Source: Lagopus muta | Lineage: Eukaryota; Chordata; Aves; Galliformes; Phasianidae | Length of the DNA: 64,000 nucleotides | Reading direction: 5' to 3' | Assembly: GCF_023343835.1 (NCBI RefSeq) | Contig: NC_064439.1 | Span: forward strand, 30,977,933 to 31,041,932 | Notes under the pieces: model-generated | Told to the model about the DNA's origin: nothing | Databases searched by the model: none | Seen by the model: only the letters and a program-made list of their open reading frames with translations | Translations under genes and position numbers: made by a program | Part shown: one piece after another, positions 59,854-64,000 of the stretch | Layout: every line of letters starts with the position of its first letter | Numbering within the stretch: the first letter of the stretch is position 1

Positions 59854-60841
59854 TAAAGGGCACACCTCCTCTTGGGCCAACCAGCCTTCAGGATGGGTAA
59901 ACTGTGGGTGCCAATCTGTCAGGGATGTTTCTGCCATCTGGTGGGTGCCTGTTGCTCAAAGACTGGTCTTTACCTCTCCTTAAGATTCTTTGCATGGTTG
60001 CACTCTCATCCATTTACTAAAACAAAGACTTTTCTGGGCCTATGAAACATAGAACTGAGCACCTATATGACAACCAGCCTCAGAGAATACATAGTTCAAC
60101 TGCTGAATTATCTGGAAGATGGCGTTACCTAACAGCTGCTGCTTAGAAAGTGACTCTTGCCTGCTGTGATTGCAGCTGATTGTTGGTGTGGCCCTTAGAT
60201 AGTAAGAGGCAAGCGGAGTCATGAAGTCCCTGCTTCTCTGCAGAGAGGCAGCCAGGAGTGTTCTTATCTAACTGCTCATTAATTGCTGTGAAAACTAAAT
60301 GGCAAATGCCTGACTTCCTGGAAAGTTGAGTTACATTAGGTAGACAGACGTTGACATTTGTGTCCACAAACATCTATGCTGTTGACGATTTAAAAAATGC
60401 CCTAGGAAGACCACAAAGCCTCTGTTACTTAAAAGTAGCACTGGCAGCTGAAGTTACAAGAAGCCACTCACTTCCTCATCCTCCTGAGTCATTTCAAAGT
60501 GAGAAATCTTTTCCCTCTTTGTCACTTCATCCTGTATTTCACGAAGCAATCACAAAACAATTGCTTTTTACTGTACTCTTAACTGGAGTATACCACTCCA
60601 TTAACTGTAGGGCAGAAGTATTAATCTTTTCCAGTTACCTCCAAAACCACATGTACTGTAATTGTTCTTTTCTTTCCCAAAACTAGAATCACTGCAGCCT
60701 TGAAAGCATATTAGGATTTTTCTTTTTGACAGAAATCTGCCATATACTGTACTTTCTAGCAAGCTCCTATTGGTACTTTCCTGGGAGACAGGACCTGAGG
60801 CAATATTAGATTTTGAGACATAGGGTTGTACAAAAGTGCTT

Positions 60842-60858
60842 GGGGGGGGGGGGGGGGG
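60842..60858. repeat. G17 homopolymer
   Basis: Seventeen consecutive G, an uncommon run in vertebrate DNA. Its length may be inexact because of sequencing error. Confidence 0.95.
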
Positions 60859-63800
60859 ACGGACAATTACAACTTTTCTCTGTGGGCAGCAGAAAAACAT
60901 AGCAGCTGGGTTTTATGGTATTTATCATGGTTCTCTAATTTTTTCCTGGTGTATGCACTGGAAGGAAAAACATTACTGAATTATTTTCAGGATTGCATGT
61001 TGCTTGCAATGTGGTAGTCAGCGAACTCTGCCACTATCTCACCAATAAGTGCCATGCTAAAGCCATTATGTGAGCAGGAGCAGATGGAATTGGTGCTTTC
61101 TGTCAGTTGCCTTTCTCCTTGAAGGTTTTTAGTGAATGTAGATAAAATACATTTGGCCTTTCCATGATATGGTGAATCAGGATCTTCTGTCCTTTTCCAG
61201 GATGCTAGGTGGCATCAAGCAAAACAAAATAAGAACCCTACTTCATACTATATTTTGGGGGATCAAAGACTTTTCTCAAAAGCAGTCATAGACTTCAAAT
61301 GAATTATTTAGCTTTTATTTCAGCTCAGCACACAGGAAACCCTGGTGCCTGGTGCTGTCTAAATACAGACTAGGATATTCCTAGTCTGAAATCTCAATAG
61401 TGACAAGGCAACAGGTAAGAAAAGAAATGAGTTTCTACTGAATAAGCTACAGATAAGCTGCATTTTAATGCTCTGCATCAAAATTTAAAGGGTTTTGCTA
61501 AATAAGTCATATTCTATGTATTGAGAAGAAAATCCATTTAGAAAGCACATAATGATGTGGCTTTCCAGTGCTACACATTGCTGAGGAAGAGAAAATTGTC
61601 AAGATACAAAACATGAGAAACACAAATGATAAGGTTCTTGTTCAAAGCTGTAAGATCAGTGTTTCTCTGCTGAACTCTCTTTTTGGGAGTTGATCCTTGT
61701 TCCTGAAAAATTGTTCTGGCCTTCAATGTAGCAGTAGAGACGGATTTTCTTGTTATTATGGTTTTGGCTCCTTATAGAGGAATGTAAGAATTTATTATAT
61801 GAAGATCCATTCTAATGCTTTTGGCTAAATAATAAGTACTCAGTTTTTAATTACACTGGTATATTATCCAGCCCTCTATGGGCAGGAAATTGCGTTTAGT
61901 AAGAAAGATGTATGGGAGCATCACCACCATGACTGTGACAGCCAGCATCAGTCCCTTCTGTGGCTCCAGCATTAAAGCCAAATGTTTGTTGAGTTTCAGA
62001 CACACTTGGGCTCCTACAGGGCTTAATTACTGCATATGGAGTAAGGCACCAATAGCATTTCATGGCAGTTGGCATTTTGGAGGCTCTTGCTGGCTGACCT
62101 CAGGGAAACCCAGGTGGAAGGAGATAGATACCTCTCCACAGGCTGATGGAGCCTGCAGGGCCTCTGTCACCTCTAGAAATGAGGCAAAGATACTCCAGTC
62201 ATTTAGGGACAGATTATATTTTTCTTAATGTGCTTAGGTGTCTTAATGTAGGAAATTAAGTTCCGTGGCCCTTGTGATAAGCTCACCAGATGCCCATCCA
62301 TAACGCTGTTTGTGAAGTACCGTGTAAAATCGGGCTCCTTGACAGAGCCAAAGAAGCCTAAGTTTCAGATCTGGGACATGTGCACTGTGACAGGAGCCAG
62401 ATCTGTCGGAAACATATGCTTCTCTCTGGAACAACACCTCCACTAGCATCAGAGGATATTTGGCCTTACTAAGAAGTTGTGTGGCCTGGCCCCCAAATTT
62501 CCATTTTATTGTTTGATTCCCAGCAGAAGTGTGTTGGTAACACAAGGCATCTTTGGGGCGTGTATGTCAGCATCATCCTGATGGCAGGGAGCTGGCAGGG
62601 AAAAGGGCGAAGTGCGTGATAGAGTTGCTGCCTCCAGAGCTGTGAGGAGAAACCTGATGCAGAGGCAACCTCCTGCCCTGTCCCAGTGGCAGGGCTGTGG
62701 AAATATGTGTATATTCCTTGCCTTGGCAGGCCACGTGTATTTGTTCTGGTAAGTCTATTGTTTTAATATCTGCAGCTACCTCTAATTTCTGCTGTAATGA
62801 TGCACTTTTATTGCATTAGAGTGACCTGAAACTGTGTCCTAATCCCATAGATCCCATTTGCACAGCTTGCATTGTAGGTTTAATTTCACAGTTTTTAGTT
62901 TCCCAGCTTAAAAATGTGAACAATTCATGGAGCAAAATTAACAGTTTATTAGAAATATCAGTCACTGCAAAAGTCCTAAGGGTAATTCACAGCTCTATGA
63001 AAGGTTGTGGTATAAATAATTGCTTGATGAATATGGACTGTGTCTGTTTGTCATTAAACACCAGCAGAGAGCTAATGTACTTTAATAGTCCTGCTAACTG
63101 CTATCTGACAGGCATAGAAATCACAATCAAATACAGCAGCTAGGTTAAATAATTGGTTCTGGTGTTTTTTTCTTTACGCAAAAGGTAAAATAATGACATA
63201 TGTTGTTTTCTTCACACTCCAGTAGTGGTCACGACTTATACATCCCTATAAAATATTGCCACCAATAGCTTAAATATTTCAATACCATTCCACCATTTAT
63301 CAAACAAAATATTGCAATGATTTCACCATTTTACATGTTTAAAGGCTGCACTCACAGTCTGCAGCAGTAGGAAAAACTGTTATTTCCCTCCCTGCTTGTA
63401 GGGAGCATGTTCAAGGTCCCTGAGGTAATCCATGTATTTATAAACTATGTGTAGTGTTACCCTGATCCAACCATATACCAGTAGACTCTCGTGATCCACA
63501 CACGTTTCCATGTATGATTAGAATATACAGATTTAAACCATATTCAAAGCACATTTTGAGCTTTCTCTAATGAATGCAGTGATTTTGTTTGTTTGTTTTT
63601 GTTTTCATTGAGAGGTTGTCCTACCCAGGCATAACTGAACCTAATCTCAGCACATCCTTTTCTGCCAGTAAAGGTGAGGCTACAGCCTATCGTGATTGGG
63701 AATGCGTGCAGAAGTGATGAAGGACGCTGGCAGAGATGGATTCCTCTTCCAAAATGCCTGGCTCTATTTAGATCAATTCCTACTATGCTTGACCAAAGGA

Positions 63801-64000
63801 GCTAAAATGAACCCCTCTTCCACACTCATGCCCCAGAGCATCTCACACTCCAGGGGTACTCATGTACCCAACCCAGCTGCCCTGGGAGAGGTCTCTCTAC
63901 GAACCACAGCACCCTTTGGGTCTCTTCCAGGCACTCCTGGATTCCTTGATTTGCATCCCAAAAGGCGCTATCAGTTCACTTTCTGCTCTCTTTGTGCCTG

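Larger units (their letters stand above)
56746..64000. other. Intergenic, holds one exon-like segment
   Basis: AT-rich sequence with simple repeats (57965, 58702, 60842) and a CR1 terminus (59798). A possible orphan exon at 59163-59252 and a perfect 10-bp hairpin at 61366-61388 are given as findings. No known NPY neighbour gene is visible up to the end of the window. Confidence 0.6.

Noticed and set aside
62720-62750. Possible micro-exon between CTTGGCAG and GGTAAGTC
   Set aside because: Only about 20 bases long with no partner exons. Single good-looking splice signals are common by chance.
1-64000. CRISPR arrays, operons, tRNA or rRNA genes, prokaryotic or phage systems
   Set aside because: None was seen. 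The window is spliced, repeat-bearing vertebrate DNA.

Overview
This is vertebrate nuclear DNA, almost certainly from a bird and probably a galliform such as chicken. Two things support this. First, the one gene that can be recognised is neuropeptide Y (NPY), and its predicted precursor reads like the avian sequence as I remember it, for example serine at mature position 7 where mammals have asparagine. Second, the rest of the window is scattered with fragments of CR1, the dominant avian LINE, recognisable by their 3' ends (TTCCAACC...ATTCTATGATT or its reverse complement). Nothing bacterial, phage-like or CRISPR-like is present. The many short open frames are what random AT-rich vertebrate DNA gives.

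Layout. Positions 1-35,500 are intergenic: AT-rich DNA with CR1 fragments (4363, 9295, 10531, 23361, 30839, 32243, 33288, 34870), a 57-bp tandem duplication (9115-9228), and one short solo LTR with a 6-bp target-site duplication (16306-16521). A CpG-rich island (about 35,520-36,290) carries the NPY promoter, non-coding exon 1 and the first coding exon. The gene runs on the + strand to a polyadenylation signal at 43,829. Its coding exons are 36027-36214, 40718-40798 and 43650-43674, which join to 294 bases (97 residues plus stop). From about 43,860 to 64,000 the window is again intergenic, with more CR1 pieces (45128, 46403, 52262, 56319, 56459, 59798), a second LTR-like unit (54889-55166), a perfect 36-bp tandem duplication and several simple repeats.

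How it works together. NPY is the only supported gene. Its product is a secretory precursor: signal peptide, 36-residue amidated peptide, a Gly-Lys-Arg processing and amidation site, and a 30-residue C-flanking peptide. The gene sits alone in a gene-poor neighbourhood, so distant regulatory DNA is likely, but no enhancer can be proved from one sequence.

I did not find a previously undescribed system. The items most worth checking are two orphan exon-like segments with good splice signals and open frames (12351-12415 and 59163-59252), the two LTR-like insertions, and a start codon that lies exactly at the exon 1/exon 2 junction, so that splicing completes its Kozak context.
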